Of a stretch of 64,000 bases of DNA, positions 36,341 through 46,704 are shown piece by piece. The notes below the pieces were generated by a model. The model did no database searches. It saw only the letters and a list, made by a program, of their open reading frames with translations, and was not told where the DNA came from. The translations under genes and the position numbers were made by a program. How positions within the stretch are numbered: position 1 is the first letter of the stretch; the number at the start of each line of letters is the position of its first letter. The DNA comes from Pseudomonas fluorescens (GTDB taxonomy: Bacteria > Pseudomonadota > Gammaproteobacteria > Pseudomonadales > Pseudomonadaceae). The stretch covers positions 806,001 to 870,000 of the forward strand of contig NZ_CP008896.1 in NCBI RefSeq assembly GCF_000730425.1, read 5' to 3'.

Positions 36341-36793
36341 CCGACTACCCTGGCAAGAGACCGCCTACTTTACCGGCACTGGCAGGGTGATGCAGAGAAG
36401 ATTCTTCAGGCCGCATGGATTGCCAACCCGGCTTATCCCGCGTAAACACGCACTAAAACACTTACGGAAAAGGACTACTTCGTAAATAGTTATCGTTTGT
36501 CACGCACGCCTTATTGTCTAGCTGAACACTAGCTGTCTGCCTACCAAATAAACGAGTTTTTCATCTGCCTTTCATATTCGTTAGACAGATTTGCGCTTAA
36601 TCTTGGCCGCACTACTTGGGGCAAGCCGTATTTTTCTGACTAACCCCTTGATAACGCTTTACCTTTGGCCGTTATGGGCTTTACTCAGGATGGCATTGCA
36701 AACGGCTCTTTTTTATCGATCTGCCTGCACTTCTATCCGCTGTTTGTTGTCATCTCTACGCTCAAAGTTGCTCTAACCCGAGGTCAAAAATCT
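36341..36793. other. Intergenic region before arnC; arnB absent
   Basis: No aminotransferase gene arnB is found here, although arn operons of Pseudomonas normally begin with it. The 453-nt stretch holds a pair of direct repeats (36560-36575) and a gapped dyad around TTACG and CGTAA near 36460-36495. Short open frames upstream of arnC in the same frame show no resemblance to known proteins. Confidence 0.6.
36560..36575 (+). promoter_or_regulatory. Direct repeat with 11-bp period, candidate response-regulator box
   Basis: TTCAT (36560-36564) and TTCAT (36571-36575) are separated by CTGCCT, an 11-bp period that suits OmpR/PmrA-family binding. An almost identical element is at 46191-46206, and both are preceded by an AAAC-CGTTTT-like run. 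Control by a polymyxin- or cation-responsive two-component system is inferred from the arn context. Confidence 0.5.
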
Positions 36794-37828
36794 TTGAAAC
36801 CCTACCCTATTCATTGCGTGTCGGTTGTTATCCCGGTCTACAACGAAGAACAAAGCCTGCCCGAATTGCTGCGCCGTACCCGTGCTGCGTGCAAGCAGTT
36901 GGCCTATGAATACGAAATCATTCTGGTGGACGACGGCAGCCGCGACAGTTCCGCCCAATTGCTGGAAGACGCGGCAGCCGAGCCCGGCAGCCATGTGGTG
37001 GCCGTGATCCTCAACCGCAACTACGGCCAGCACGCGGCAATCATGGCCGGGTTTGAACAATGTCGGGGCCAGGTGGTGATTACCCTCGATGCCGACCTGC
37101 AAAACCCGCCGGAGGAGATCCCGCGCCTGGTGGAGCAAGCGGCCCTGGGCTACGACGTGGTCGCCACCGTGCGCAGCAACCGCCAGGACTCGGCCTTTCG
37201 CCGCTGGCCGTCGCGCCTGATCAACCTGGCTGTGCAGCGCTCTACCGGCGTGGCCATGAGCGACTACGGCTGCATGCTGCGGGCCTACCGGCGGACCATC
37301 GTCGACGCCATGCTCGCCTGCCGTGAGCGCAGCACTTTTATCCCGATCCTGGCCAACGGCTTTGCCCGTCATACCACGGAAATCCCGGTACACCACGCCG
37401 AGCGCGAACACGGTGAATCCAAGTACAGCGCCATGCGCCTGATCAGCCTGATGTTCGACCTGCTGACCTGCATGACCACCACGCCCCTGCGCCTGCTGTC
37501 CATCGTCGGCTTCAGCCTCGCGGCCCTGGGCATGCTGTTTGCGTTTGCCCTGATCGTCATGCGCCTGGCCTTCGGTGCCGATTGGGCCGGCGATGGCCTG
37601 TTCGTGCTGTTCGCCGTGTTGTTTGTGTTTACCGGCGGCCAGTTCATCGGCATGGGCCTGCTGGGTGAATACCTGGGGCGCATGTACAGCGATGTGCGTG
37701 CCCGTCCACGGTTCTTTATTGAAAAGGTGCTGCGCAACCAGCCGACCGCACCGGCACCGGTGGTCATCGTCGATGGCCTGCCCTCCTCCCAGTCTTCCAC
37801 TTCCTCTTCCAGTCAGGTTTCGTCATGA
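36794..37828 (+). CDS. arnC: Undecaprenyl-phosphate 4-deoxy-4-formamido-L-arabinose transferase
   Basis: ArnC transfers formylated aminoarabinose from UDP to undecaprenyl phosphate at the inner membrane. The GT2 domain has [38 protein letters not shown] and the C-terminal ERSTFIP region. Two TM helices (about 235-310) follow. The start is TTG 36794 (reading MKPYPI) with GAGG 10 nt upstream; this matches the usual ArnC N-terminus, giving 344 residues, while the longer open frame to 36665 has no family counterpart. It overlaps arnA (ATGA). Confidence 0.9.
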   Translation: MKPYPIHCVSVVIPVYNEEQSLPELLRRTRAACKQLAYEYEIILVDDGSRDSSAQLLEDAAAEPGSHVVAVILNRNYGQHAAIMAGFEQCRGQVVITLDADLQNPPEEIPRLVEQAALGYDVVATVRSNRQDSAFRRWPSRLINLAVQRSTGVAMSDYGCMLRAYRRTIVDAMLACRERSTFIPILANGFARHTTEIPVHHAEREHGESKYSAMRLISLMFDLLTCMTTTPLRLLSIVGFSLAALGMLFAFALIVMRLAFGADWAGDGLFVLFAVLFVFTGGQFIGMGLLGEYLGRMYSDVRARPRFFIEKVLRNQPTAPAPVVIVDGLPSSQSSTSSSSQVSS

Positions 37829-39826
37829 GTTCAAAAGCTGTTGTCTTCGCGTACCACGACATTGGCTGTGCAGGCATCGAAGCCCTGCTCGCCGCGGGCT
37901 ACCAGATTGCTGCCGTGTTCACCCATGCCGATGATCCCAAGGAAAACACCTTCTACGGCTCGGTCGCCCAACTGTGTGCACGCCACGGCATCCCGGTCCA
38001 CGCGCCGGAGGATGCCAACCACCCGCTGTGGGTCGAGCGTGTGGCCAAGCTGAACCCGGACTTCATCTTCTCGTTCTACTACCGCAACCTGCTGGGCGAA
38101 GCGCTGTTGGCCACTGCGCGCCAGGGCGCGTTCAACTTGCACGGTTCGCTGCTGCCTAAATACCGTGGCCGCGCGCCGGCCAACTGGGTGCTGGTCAAGG
38201 GTGAAACCGAAACCGGCGTAACCCTGCACCGTATGGTCAAGCGTGCCGACGCCGGCGCGATTCTCGCCCAACAAAAAGTCATGATCGAGCGCAGCGACAC
38301 CGGCCTGACGCTCCACGCCAAGTTGCGCGAGGCGGCCACCCAGTTGTTGCGCGATGCGCTGCCACAGCTGGCCCAAGGCAAATTGAGCGAGACCGCCCAG
38401 GACGAAAGCCAGGCCACCTGCTTTGGCCGCCGCACCGCAGCGGACGGCAAGCTCGTCTGGAGCAGGCCCGCAGAAGAGCTGTTCAACCTGGTACGTGCCG
38501 TGACCCAGCCGTACCCCGGCGCCTTCTGCGCGGTGGGCGAGCACAAGCTGATCGTGTGGCAAGCCGAAGTGGCCAAGGGCAACGAAGGCCAGGCGCCGGG
38601 CCGGGTGATCAGTGTCAACCCGCTGCGCATTGCCTGCGGTGAAGACTCCCTGGTCGTCAACTTTGGCCAGCGCAATGACAATGGCCTGTACCTGACCGGC
38701 CCGGCCCTGGCCGACGAGCTGGGCCTGGTGGACGGTTCCATCCTGCGCGGCGCCGAGTCGGGCGGCAAACCACGGCGCACCCGCGTGCTGATCCTGGGGG
38801 TCAACGGTTTTATCGGCAACCACCTGTCCGAGCGCCTGTTGCGTGATGATCGCTACGAGGTCTATGGCCTGGACATTGGCTGCGATGCTATCGAGCGCCT
38901 GCGCAGCCACCCCAACTTCCACTATGTGGAAGGCGATATCAGCATTCACTCCGAGTGGATCGAGTACCACATCAAGAAATGCGATGTCGTCCTGCCGCTG
39001 GTGGCCATCGCCACGCCGATCGAATACACCCGCAACCCCTTGCGCGTGTTCGAGCTGGACTTCGAGGAAAACCTCAAGCTGGTGCGCTACTGCGTCAAGT
39101 ACAACAAACGCGTGATTTTCCCGTCGACCTCCGAAGTCTATGGCATGTGCCAGGACCAGAACTTCGACGAAGACACCTCCAACCTGGTGGTCGGGCCGAT
39201 CAACAAGCAGCGCTGGATCTACTCCGTTTCCAAACAACTGCTGGACCGGGTGATCTGGGCCTATGGCGCCAAAGGCCTGAATTTCACGCTGTTCCGCCCG
39301 TTCAACTGGATGGGGCCGCGCCTGGACCGCCTGGACTCGGCACGTATCGGCAGCTCCCGCTATCACCCAATTGATTCTCAACCTGGTGGAAGGCACGCCA
39401 ATCCGCCTGTTTGACGGTGGCGAACAGAAACGCTGCTTCACCGACATTGCCGATGGCATCGAGGCCCTGGCGCGGATCATCGACAACGATAACGACGCGT
39501 GCAATGGCCAGATCATCAACATCGGCAACCCGGACAACGAAGCCAGCATCCGCCAGTTGGGCGAAGAGCTGCTGCGTCAGTTCGAGGCCCACCCGCTGCG
39601 TGGCAACTTCCCACCGTTCGCGGGTTTTCGCGAGGTGGAAAGCAAGGCGTTCTACGGCGCGGGCTATCAGGACGTGGCGCATCGCAAGCCCAGCATTGCC
39701 AACGCCAAGCGCCTGCTGAACTGGGAGCCGAGCGTGGAAATGAGCGAAACCATCGGCAACACCCTGGACTTCTTCCTGCGTGAAGCGATGCTGGAAATCG
39801 CCCAGTCCAGCGAAGCAGGCAAATAA
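37825..39826 (+). pseudogene. arnA: Bifunctional ArnA, frameshifted in the decarboxylase domain
   Basis: ArnA has an N-terminal UDP-Ara4N formyltransferase (1-305) and a C-terminal UDP-glucuronate decarboxylase (about 316-660). The formyltransferase is intact with [19 protein letters not shown]. The decarboxylase has the NAD-binding [23 protein letters not shown] and YSVSKQ, but the frame breaks at about 39360. The expected RAITQLILN reads on as RYHP to a stop at 39414, while the rest of the protein ([14 protein letters not shown] to the end) continues in another frame to 39826. Loss of GC from CCCGCGCTATC explains it. The conserved C-terminal Arg region ([11 protein letters not shown]) is cut off. 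A sequencing error cannot be excluded. Confidence 0.85.
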
Positions 39827-40710
39827 TGAAGGCAGGTCTGCGCATCGACGTCGACACCTACCGTGGCACCCGTGATGGGGTGCCACGGTTGCTGGAGTTG
39901 CTGGATGAGGCAGGGATCAAGGCGACGTTTTTTTTCAGTGTCGGCCCGGACAATATGGGCCGGCATTTGTGGCGCCTGATCCGCCCGCAGTTTCTGTGGA
40001 AGATGCTGCGTTCCAACGCAGCCGGGCTGTACGGCTGGGACATCCTGCTGGCCGGCACTGCCTGGCCGGGCAAGCCCATTGGCCGCGACTTGGGGCATTT
40101 GATGCGCCAAGCCAAGGCCGCCGGGCATGAAGTGGGCCTGCATGCCTGGGATCACCATGGCTGGCAGGCCAACGCCGGGCGCTGGAGCGATGCGCAATTG
40201 GTGGAGCAGGTACGCCGTGGGCTCGACACCCTGGGCGATATCCTCGGCGCACCGGTGCAATGCTCTGCCGCCGCCGGCTGGCGTGCCGATGAGCGTGTGG
40301 TGCAGGCCAAGCAAGGGTTTGGCCTGCGCTACAACAGCGATTGTCGCGGCACCGCCGTGTTCCGTCCGATCCTCGCCGATGGCAGCGCCGGCACGCCGCA
40401 GATCCCGGTGGACCTGCCGACCTTCGACGAAGTGGTCGGGCCACAGGTGGCGGCCAAGGACTTCAATGGCTTCATTCTTGATCGGTTCACCGAATCGACA
40501 CTCAACGTCTATACGATCCACGCAGAAGTAGAAGGGATTCTGATGGCTAATGAATTTCGCCAGTTGCTCGCCCAGGCAGGGCAGCGCGGCATCCAATTCC
40601 AGCCCTTGGGCAATCTGTTGCCGGCCGACCCGGCAAGCTTGCCCCAGGCGCATCTGACACGCGGCGTACTCAGTGGCCGCGAAGGCTGGCTGGGAGTACA
40701 ACAGGCATGA
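39826..40710 (+). CDS. arnD: 4-deoxy-4-formamido-arabinose-phosphoundecaprenol deformylase
   Basis: ArnD removes the formyl group from undecaprenyl-phosphate formylaminoarabinose on the cytoplasmic face. The 294-residue protein has the polysaccharide-deacetylase (NodB-like) fold: catalytic Asp in [10 protein letters not shown], the metal His pair in [13 protein letters not shown], and [12 protein letters not shown]. Its ATG overlaps the arnA stop (TAATG), so a frameshifted arnA could also lower its translation. Confidence 0.9.
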   Translation: MKAGLRIDVDTYRGTRDGVPRLLELLDEAGIKATFFFSVGPDNMGRHLWRLIRPQFLWKMLRSNAAGLYGWDILLAGTAWPGKPIGRDLGHLMRQAKAAGHEVGLHAWDHHGWQANAGRWSDAQLVEQVRRGLDTLGDILGAPVQCSAAAGWRADERVVQAKQGFGLRYNSDCRGTAVFRPILADGSAGTPQIPVDLPTFDEVVGPQVAAKDFNGFILDRFTESTLNVYTIHAEVEGILMANEFRQLLAQAGQRGIQFQPLGNLLPADPASLPQAHLTRGVLSGREGWLGVQQA

Positions 40711-42362
40711 TCCGACGTTGGGCCCTGCCCCTGCTCCTATTGGCCTTCGGCCTGTGTTACCTGCTGCCGATGGTGACCCATGGCCTGTGGATCCCGGACG
40801 AAACCCGCTACGCACAGATCAGCCAGGAAATGCTGCTGACCGGCAAATGGGCGTCGCCACACTTCATGGGCATCCGTTATTTTGAAAAACCGGCGGCCGG
40901 CTACTGGATGATCGCCCTGGGCCAGGCCGTGTTCGGCCAGAACCTGTTTGGCGTGCGCGCGGCGTCGGCGCTGGCCACGGGTTTGAGCATCCTGCTGGTG
41001 TACTTCATGGCCCGGCGCCTGTGGAATGATCCGCGCAAGAGCCTGGCCAGCACCGTGCTGTACATGAGTTTTGTCAGCGTGGCGATGTCCGGTGGCTACG
41101 CCAACCTCGACCCGCAGTTCAGCTTCTGGGTCAACCTCAGCGGCGTAGCCCTGTGGCTGTGTATCGACAGCCACAGCCGGCGCGCCCGGCTGGGGGCCTG
41201 GGCGCTGCTGGGGTTTGCCTGCGCCATGGGTTTCATGACCAAGGGGTTCCTGGCATGGCTGCTGCCGGTATTGGTCGCCCTGCCCTACATGGTCTGGCAA
41301 AAGCGCTTTCGTGAGCTGCTGGCCTACGGGCTGGTCGCGGTGGCGGTGGCGATTGTGGTCAGCCTGCCCTGGGCGCTGATGGTGCATGCCCAGGAGCCTG
41401 ACTACTGGGACTTCTTTTTCTGGCACGAACACATCCAGCGTTTTGCCGGTGAAGATGCCCAGCACACAGAGGCCTGGTGGTACTACCTGCCGTTGCTGGC
41501 TGCGTTCAGCCTGCCGTGGCTGGCCTTGTTGCCCTCCACCTTGAAACAGGCGTGGCAGGAAAAACGCACCTACAAGACCGGTTTCCTGCTGCTCTGGCTG
41601 CTGATGCCCCTGGCGTTTTTCAGCCTGAGCAAGGGCAAGTTGCCGGCCTATATCCTGCCGTGTCTATTGCCCCTGGCGTTGCTGATGGGCAATACCCTGG
41701 CGGACAAACTGGCCCAGGCCCGTGGCCGGGTGTTGCGCATCAATGGCGGGCTCAACCTGATCCTCGGGGTGCTGGGCCTGCTGGCAATCGTGTATTTCCA
41801 GTTGAAGAAGCCGATCTATGCCCCCCAGCAGGAGCTGTCGAGCCTGGTGTTGGTGTTCATCGTGCTGCTGGGCTGGATCATCGTTAACCTGTTGCAGGCA
41901 GCGCGCCCGCTGCGCCTGTGGGCAGCGCCGGCACTGGGCAGTTGGTTGCTGGTGGCCCTGGTGCCGGCAGCGTTGCCGCACTCGGTGGTTTATAACAAGA
42001 CCCCGGACCAGTTCATTATCGACCACGTCGAAGAACTGGCCGGCACCGACCGCTTGCTGAGTAACGACCTGGGCGCGGCATCGGCCCTGGCATGGCGGCT
42101 CAAGCGCCCGGACGTGACGTTGTACGACGCCCTGGGTGAGGTCAAATACGGCCTGGCCTACCCCGACAGCGCTGCGCGCCGGGTCGACACCACCCAAGTC
42201 CAGCAATGGATGACCGAGGCTCGGCAACAGGGTTCGGTGGGCGTGGTGATGCGCGTCAAGGGCGAGAGTGAAGTGCGCGAAGTCGAGTTGCTGCCCAAAG
42301 ACGGCAAGCGCTACGAGCAAGGCAACATGGTGATCCTGGTGTTTCCACAGGTGGCGCCTTGA
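40707..42362 (+). CDS. arnT: Lipid A aminoarabinose transferase
   Basis: ArnT is a GT-C (GT83/PMT family) enzyme that moves L-Ara4N from undecaprenyl phosphate to lipid A on the periplasmic side, reducing binding of polymyxin and cationic peptides. The 551-residue protein has about 12-13 TM helices and the acidic first periplasmic loop [18 protein letters not shown] containing the catalytic Asp/Glu pair. It overlaps arnD (ATGA) and arnE (TTGA). Confidence 0.9.
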   Translation: MIRRWALPLLLLAFGLCYLLPMVTHGLWIPDETRYAQISQEMLLTGKWASPHFMGIRYFEKPAAGYWMIALGQAVFGQNLFGVRAASALATGLSILLVYFMARRLWNDPRKSLASTVLYMSFVSVAMSGGYANLDPQFSFWVNLSGVALWLCIDSHSRRARLGAWALLGFACAMGFMTKGFLAWLLPVLVALPYMVWQKRFRELLAYGLVAVAVAIVVSLPWALMVHAQEPDYWDFFFWHEHIQRFAGEDAQHTEAWWYYLPLLAAFSLPWLALLPSTLKQAWQEKRTYKTGFLLLWLLMPLAFFSLSKGKLPAYILPCLLPLALLMGNTLADKLAQARGRVLRINGGLNLILGVLGLLAIVYFQLKKPIYAPQQELSSLVLVFIVLLGWIIVNLLQAARPLRLWAAPALGSWLLVALVPAALPHSVVYNKTPDQFIIDHVEELAGTDRLLSNDLGAASALAWRLKRPDVTLYDALGEVKYGLAYPDSAARRVDTTQVQQWMTEARQQGSVGVVMRVKGESEVREVELLPKDGKRYEQGNMVILVFPQVAP

Positions 42363-42706
42363 TCACTTTGCTGCTGCTCCTTGCTGCGAGCCTGCTGACC
42401 TGCATGGGCCAGATCGCGCAAAAGTATGCCGTCGAAGGCTGGCGTGACCAGCCTGCGGGCTGGGGCTTGAAACTGCGCTCGCCCTGGCTGTGGCTGGCCC
42501 TGTTGTGCCTGGGCCTGGGCCTGCTGGTATGGCTGCTGGTGCTGCAACGCCTGGAAGTCGGGGTTGCCTACCCGATGCTCAGCCTGAATTTTGTCTTGAT
42601 CACCCTGGTGGCGCGCTTCGTGTTCCGTGAGCCGGTGGACCGCCGCCACTGGACTGGCGTGGCCCTGGTGATGGCCGGCGTGTTGCTGCTGGGCGGCCAG
42701 GTATGA
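42359..42706 (+). CDS. arnE: Aminoarabinose flippase subunit ArnE
   Basis: This EMR-like small membrane protein of 115 residues has four TM helices. It is one half of the ArnE/ArnF flippase that moves undecaprenyl-phosphate Ara4N across the inner membrane. Motifs include [14 protein letters not shown] and [15 protein letters not shown]. The start is TTG at 42359, overlapping the arnT stop as TTGA. Confidence 0.85.
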   Translation: MITLLLLLAASLLTCMGQIAQKYAVEGWRDQPAGWGLKLRSPWLWLALLCLGLGLLVWLLVLQRLEVGVAYPMLSLNFVLITLVARFVFREPVDRRHWTGVALVMAGVLLLGGQV

Positions 42707-43116
42707 GCCGGTTGCGCGGTTTTACCTTGGCGTTATCCAGCGTGGCGCTGGTCAGCGCGGCCCAGTTGGGCATGCGCTGGAGCATGACGCGCCTGCCCTT
42801 GCCCGCCGAGTGGCTCACTGCATTGGGCAGCGCCACGGTGGACCCGCTGGCATTGGGCGTGGTCGCCCTGGCGATTCTCGCCTACGCCCTGTCAATGCTC
42901 TGCTGGCTCGGTGCGCTGCAGCATCTGCCCTTGGGCCGCGCCTATTCGTTGCTGAGTATCAGCTACGTCCTGGTGTACCTGCTGGCAGCCAGCCTGCCGG
43001 GCTTCAACGAACCCTTTTCCCTGTCACGCACGCTGGGGGTGGCACTGGTCATTCTCGGCGTCCTGACAATCAACTCCCGTCGTATCGGCAACACAAGCCC
43101 CAGGAATGCCCCATGA
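42703..43116 (+). CDS. arnF: Aminoarabinose flippase subunit ArnF
   Basis: The partner of ArnE has 137 residues and four TM helices, with [15 protein letters not shown] and [18 protein letters not shown]. Its ATG overlaps the arnE stop and its own stop overlaps the ATG of ugd. Confidence 0.85.
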   Translation: MSRLRGFTLALSSVALVSAAQLGMRWSMTRLPLPAEWLTALGSATVDPLALGVVALAILAYALSMLCWLGALQHLPLGRAYSLLSISYVLVYLLAASLPGFNEPFSLSRTLGVALVILGVLTINSRRIGNTSPRNAP

Positions 43117-44486
43117 AAATCAGCGTATTTGGTAGTGGTTACGTTGGCCTGGTACAGGCCACTGTACTGGCCGAGGTCGGTCACGATGTCATCTGCATGG
43201 ACGTTGATGAAAACAAGGTGCGCCTGTTGCAACAGGGCCATGTGAGTATTTTCGAACCGGGGCTGGCGAGCCTGGTCCGGGAAAACCTGGAAAACGGCCG
43301 GCTGACGTTTACCAGCCAGGAAAAACTCGCGGTCGAACATGGCGAAGTGCTGTTTATCGCAGTCGGTACGCCCTCGGACGAGGATGGTTCGGCGGACTTG
43401 AAATATGTGTTGTCGGTGGGCGATGCGGTGGCCCGTCATCGTGTCGAGCCGGTGATCCTCGTCGAGAAGTCCACGGTCCCGGTGGGCACCGGCGACACCC
43501 TGCGCGCGCATATCGACAAGGCCCTGGCCGGGCGCAGCCTGGTGTTTGATATCGTCTCCAACCCGGAATTTCTCAAGGAAGGCTCGGCCGTGGCCGACTG
43601 CCGGCGCCCCGACCGCATCATCATCGGCTGCGAACGCGAAGAAGTGCGCGATGTGATGCGTGACCTGTACGCGCCGTTCAACCGCAATCACGACCGCATC
43701 ATCTTTATGGATGTGCGCAGCGCCGAGCTGACCAAGTACGCCGCCAACTGCATGCTGGCCACCAAGATCAGCTTTATCAACCAGATCGCCGAGCTGGCCG
43801 AACACCTGGGAGCCGATATCGAGTCAGTGCGCCTGGGTATCGGTGCCGACTCGCGGATCGGCTACCACTTCATCTACCCGGGCTGCGGCTATGGCGGCTC
43901 GTGTTTCCCCAAGGACATGCGCGCCCTGATCCACAGTGCCCGCCAAGCCAATTGCTCCAGTGACTTGCTCGAAGCGGTAGAGGCCATCAACCAGCGGCAG
44001 AAAAGCAAGCTGTTCGAGCGGATCCGGGCGTTCTACAAAGGTGAACTGCGCGGCAAGACCTTCGCCTTGTGGGGCCTGGCGTTCAAGCCCAACACCGACG
44101 ACATGCGCGATGCCCCCAGCCGGGTGCTGATGGAGTCGCTATGGGCTGCCGGGGCCAATGTGCGCGCCTTCGACCCCGAGGCCATGCAGGAAACCCAGAA
44201 GCTCTATGGCGATGATCCTCGCCTGATGCTGATGGGTACCCCGGAATCGACCCTGGGCGGCGCCGATGCCTTGATCGTCTGCACCGAGTGGCAGCAATTC
44301 AAGGCCCCGGACTTCGACCTGCTGCACGCACGTCTCAAGGCCCCGGTGATCTTTGACGGGCGCAACCTGTATGACGCCGAACGCCTGGCGCGCAAGGGCT
44401 TCGACTACTTCCCCATTGGCCGTGGGCAGTCCTGTGACTTGCCGATACCCCAGCAACAATGGCTGCCACGGTTGCTGGAGGCCTGA
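43113..44486 (+). CDS. ugd: UDP-glucose 6-dehydrogenase
   Basis: This enzyme oxidises UDP-glucose to UDP-glucuronate, the precursor of Ara4N, with two NAD. The 457-residue protein has the NAD motif [12 protein letters not shown] at the very N-terminus, [13 protein letters not shown] [11 protein letters not shown], and the catalytic Cys in [14 protein letters not shown] 43113 is chosen because it overlaps the arnF stop and begins the NAD motif directly. It remains useful even if Ara4N synthesis fails, since UDP-glucuronate also feeds polysaccharides. Confidence 0.92.
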   Translation: MKISVFGSGYVGLVQATVLAEVGHDVICMDVDENKVRLLQQGHVSIFEPGLASLVRENLENGRLTFTSQEKLAVEHGEVLFIAVGTPSDEDGSADLKYVLSVGDAVARHRVEPVILVEKSTVPVGTGDTLRAHIDKALAGRSLVFDIVSNPEFLKEGSAVADCRRPDRIIIGCEREEVRDVMRDLYAPFNRNHDRIIFMDVRSAELTKYAANCMLATKISFINQIAELAEHLGADIESVRLGIGADSRIGYHFIYPGCGYGGSCFPKDMRALIHSARQANCSSDLLEAVEAINQRQKSKLFERIRAFYKGELRGKTFALWGLAFKPNTDDMRDAPSRVLMESLWAAGANVRAFDPEAMQETQKLYGDDPRLMLMGTPESTLGGADALIVCTEWQQFKAPDFDLLHARLKAPVIFDGRNLYDAERLARKGFDYFPIGRGQSCDLPIPQQQWLPRLLEA

Positions 44487-44489
44487 GGC

Positions 44490-46097
44490 GTGGACAAGAG
44501 GCTCGACCCGGCCCTGCGCCGCCAGTCCTGGGGGATCGGGCTACTGGCACTGCTGCTGTTCATCGCGGGCAACTGGGACCAGGCGATTATCGGTTTCGAT
44601 TCGCGCTTTGTGCTGTTCGCCCAAGAAATGCTGCGCCATGGGCCAGGTTTTTTCCCCACCACCTATGGCCAGCCGTATGCCGATTACCTGTCGACCTCGA
44701 CCCTGCTGACCTGGCTGGTGTCGCTGCCCCTGGGGCGCGTCACCAGTCTCAGCGCCTGGTTGCCGACGGCCATCGCTTCGGCGCTCATTGTCACACTGAT
44801 CTACCGCCTGACTGCGCCCTACTCCCAGCGTTGGGCATTGCTGAGCATCGCGTTGCTGCTGCTCAGCAGCACGTTTATCAGTGAAACCCGCTCGGTATCC
44901 CTGGACCAGATGCTGGCGGCGGTGACAATGGCCGTCTTTTACCTGGGCTATGCCCACGATCATTTCGCCAGCCCGCGGCGCTTGCCCTGGCTGTTGCTCC
45001 TGGTATTGCTTGGCTTTGCGATTCGCGGGCCCATCGGCCTGGTGATCCCCACCGGAGTGTTGTGCAGCTATTACCTGCTCAATCGCCAGTGGCGCTCGTT
45101 GTTCAGCTTCGGCCTGCTGGCCCTGGCGCTGCTGTTGGCGTGCGTGGGCCTGCTGCTGTTACTGGCCAAACTCAGTGGCGGCGAGACCTTTATGCAGGAC
45201 GTGATCCGCATGCAGTTCCTCGGGCGCATGGATGGACGCGAAGGGTCCAGCAGTGTGCTGTATTACTTCACCAGCTCCCTGGGCAACTACGCCCTGGCAT
45301 ACCCGCTGGCCCTGTTGGCCCTGCTGGCGGTGCTGCTCAGTGGTCGGCGCAGTGCCGACAGCGGCTGGCAGCTGTTGCTCGGTTGTATCGCCGCCAGCTT
45401 GATCGTGATGCTCGGCCTGTCGATCCCCGAGGCGAAGAAAGCGCGCTATGTGTTGCCGATGATGCCCATGGTAGCGATCATCGCCGCGTACCCGTTCCAT
45501 AGGGCTGATGGGCGCCTGTTCAAGGCGCTGCGAGGCTTGATGCTGGGATTCTGGGCGCTGGCCCCGGGGTTGCTGATCGGCGTGCTGCTGGTGGCGCGGC
45601 ATCGCTTTGGTGCGCAGTTGGAGCATTTCCAGGGGGCGATGGGCCTGTTGATCGGCTTGCAGGTTCTTGTCGCCGGGCTGCTTCTCAAGTGGCGCTGGCG
45701 CCCTGTCGGGCCGGCGTTTTGCGCGGTGCTGGCGGTGTGGAGTACCTATATCCTGGTGGTCGAACCCCTGGAACGCCAGCTGTATGACACCCGTACCTTT
45801 GCACGCGAGGTCCATGGGCTGATCCAGCAACACCCGGCGCCGCTGGTATTGCATGGCCTGGGCAAGGACGCCAAGGCCATCAAGTTCATGGTCAATGTGG
45901 AATGTGACCGGGTGCCGCTGTTCACCCAGACACCTGCCGACCTGGCGGCGCTGCCGACGCCGGCATGGCTGGTGATGGACAAGGCCGACTACCTGCGCCT
46001 CGAGGAGCCCCGCTGGCGCGCATTGACGCCGACACTCACTGGGCAGTTCGACAAAAACACCTATGTGCTGCTGTATCTGAACCGGATTGCTCCCTGA
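44490..46097 (+). CDS. ArnT-like membrane glycosyltransferase (GT39/GT83 family)
   Basis: This polytopic inner-membrane GT-C protein has 535 residues and about 12 hydrophobic segments. It is a paralogue of ArnT with the catalytic loop changed to GFDSRFVLFAQEMLRHG. The C-terminal periplasmic domain has LVLHGLGKDAKAIKFMVNV. It starts with GTG three nt after the ugd stop and is the last gene of the arn transcription unit. It probably transfers a sugar from a polyprenyl phosphate to lipid A, core or another acceptor; donor and acceptor are unknown. Confidence 0.78.
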   Translation: MDKRLDPALRRQSWGIGLLALLLFIAGNWDQAIIGFDSRFVLFAQEMLRHGPGFFPTTYGQPYADYLSTSTLLTWLVSLPLGRVTSLSAWLPTAIASALIVTLIYRLTAPYSQRWALLSIALLLLSSTFISETRSVSLDQMLAAVTMAVFYLGYAHDHFASPRRLPWLLLLVLLGFAIRGPIGLVIPTGVLCSYYLLNRQWRSLFSFGLLALALLLACVGLLLLLAKLSGGETFMQDVIRMQFLGRMDGREGSSSVLYYFTSSLGNYALAYPLALLALLAVLLSGRRSADSGWQLLLGCIAASLIVMLGLSIPEAKKARYVLPMMPMVAIIAAYPFHRADGRLFKALRGLMLGFWALAPGLLIGVLLVARHRFGAQLEHFQGAMGLLIGLQVLVAGLLLKWRWRPVGPAFCAVLAVWSTYILVVEPLERQLYDTRTFAREVHGLIQQHPAPLVLHGLGKDAKAIKFMVNVECDRVPLFTQTPADLAALPTPAWLVMDKADYLRLEEPRWRALTPTLTGQFDKNTYVLLYLNRIAP

Positions 46098-46190
46098 ATG
46101 CGAAGCATCGAGAAAGCTCCTACGTTTGTATCCGTAAATGCCGGTAGCGGCGCCTCTACCGACCCTATGACCCCAACGGTAAACTCGTTT

Positions 46191-46206
46191 TACATCTGCG
46201 TTACAT
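46191..46206 (+). promoter_or_regulatory. Second copy of the 11-bp-period direct repeat
   Basis: TACAT-CTGCGT-TACAT aligns without gaps to the element before arnC (TTCAT-CTGCCT-TTCAT), including flanking AAAC and CGTTTT runs. It lies 43 nt before the small gene at 46250. Confidence 0.5.
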
Positions 46207-46249
46207 AGTTACCGCTCAGCGTTCAAAAACGCCTCAGAGGACCACTGCC

Positions 46250-46477
46250 GTGCCTGACGAGTCATTGCCTATTGCTGCCATCGAGCCGGTACACGTCGGC
46301 TATATCCCGGTACTTCCCCTCGATCGGCTGATGGAGTTACGCGACGCCCTTGTCGCGCTCAAAGGCCCCTTGGCCAGCGACCCGCGGCTACGGGAAAGCG
46401 TGCAGAAGTCGCTGATCAATGCCGAGAACCACGACCGTGTCCTGGGTAAGGTCAGCCCAAGGGGTGAACCGTATTGA
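46250..46477 (+). CDS. Small protein of unknown function, 75 residues
   Basis: The short acidic protein has no TM segment. It has a Pro-rich start (IAAIEPVHVGYIPVLPLDRL) and a helical rest with LMELRDALVALKG and SVQKSLINAENHDRVLG. It starts with GTG, with GAGG 9 nt upstream, and is followed by a good terminator at 46577, so it is a free-standing single-gene unit. The shared promoter element suggests coexpression with the arn operon. No family was recognised. Confidence 0.6.
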   Translation: MPDESLPIAAIEPVHVGYIPVLPLDRLMELRDALVALKGPLASDPRLRESVQKSLINAENHDRVLGKVSPRGEPY

Positions 46478-46576
46478 TGCAAAATTACTGCACTTAACCT
46501 GCATTAATATGCATTGGCGGCGGTTTTGTCAGATCGGCACACTGCGCGGGTTCCTCCCCCAAATACTGGAACTTTT

Positions 46577-46613
46577 GAAGGGCTTTTCGGGAAACCGCAA
46601 AGCCCTTCTTTTT
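46577..46613 (+). terminator. Rho-independent terminator
   Basis: GAAGGGCTTT (46577-46586) pairs perfectly with AAAGCCCTTC (46599-46608) and is followed by TTTTT. It ends the small-gene unit and insulates the HPP gene. Confidence 0.85.
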
Positions 46614-46704
46614 GCCTGATGCCCATCGGCGACCCACAAATCCAATAATGTAGGCGCTGATCGGTATTGTTTCAGATCGCCTTTCAAGATTGGACTGCCC
46701 CGCA

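Noticed and set aside
42810..43112. Upstream extension of the ugd frame by about 100 codons.
   Set aside because: It lies inside arnF in another frame; the family NAD motif begins right at ATG 43113, which overlaps the arnF stop.
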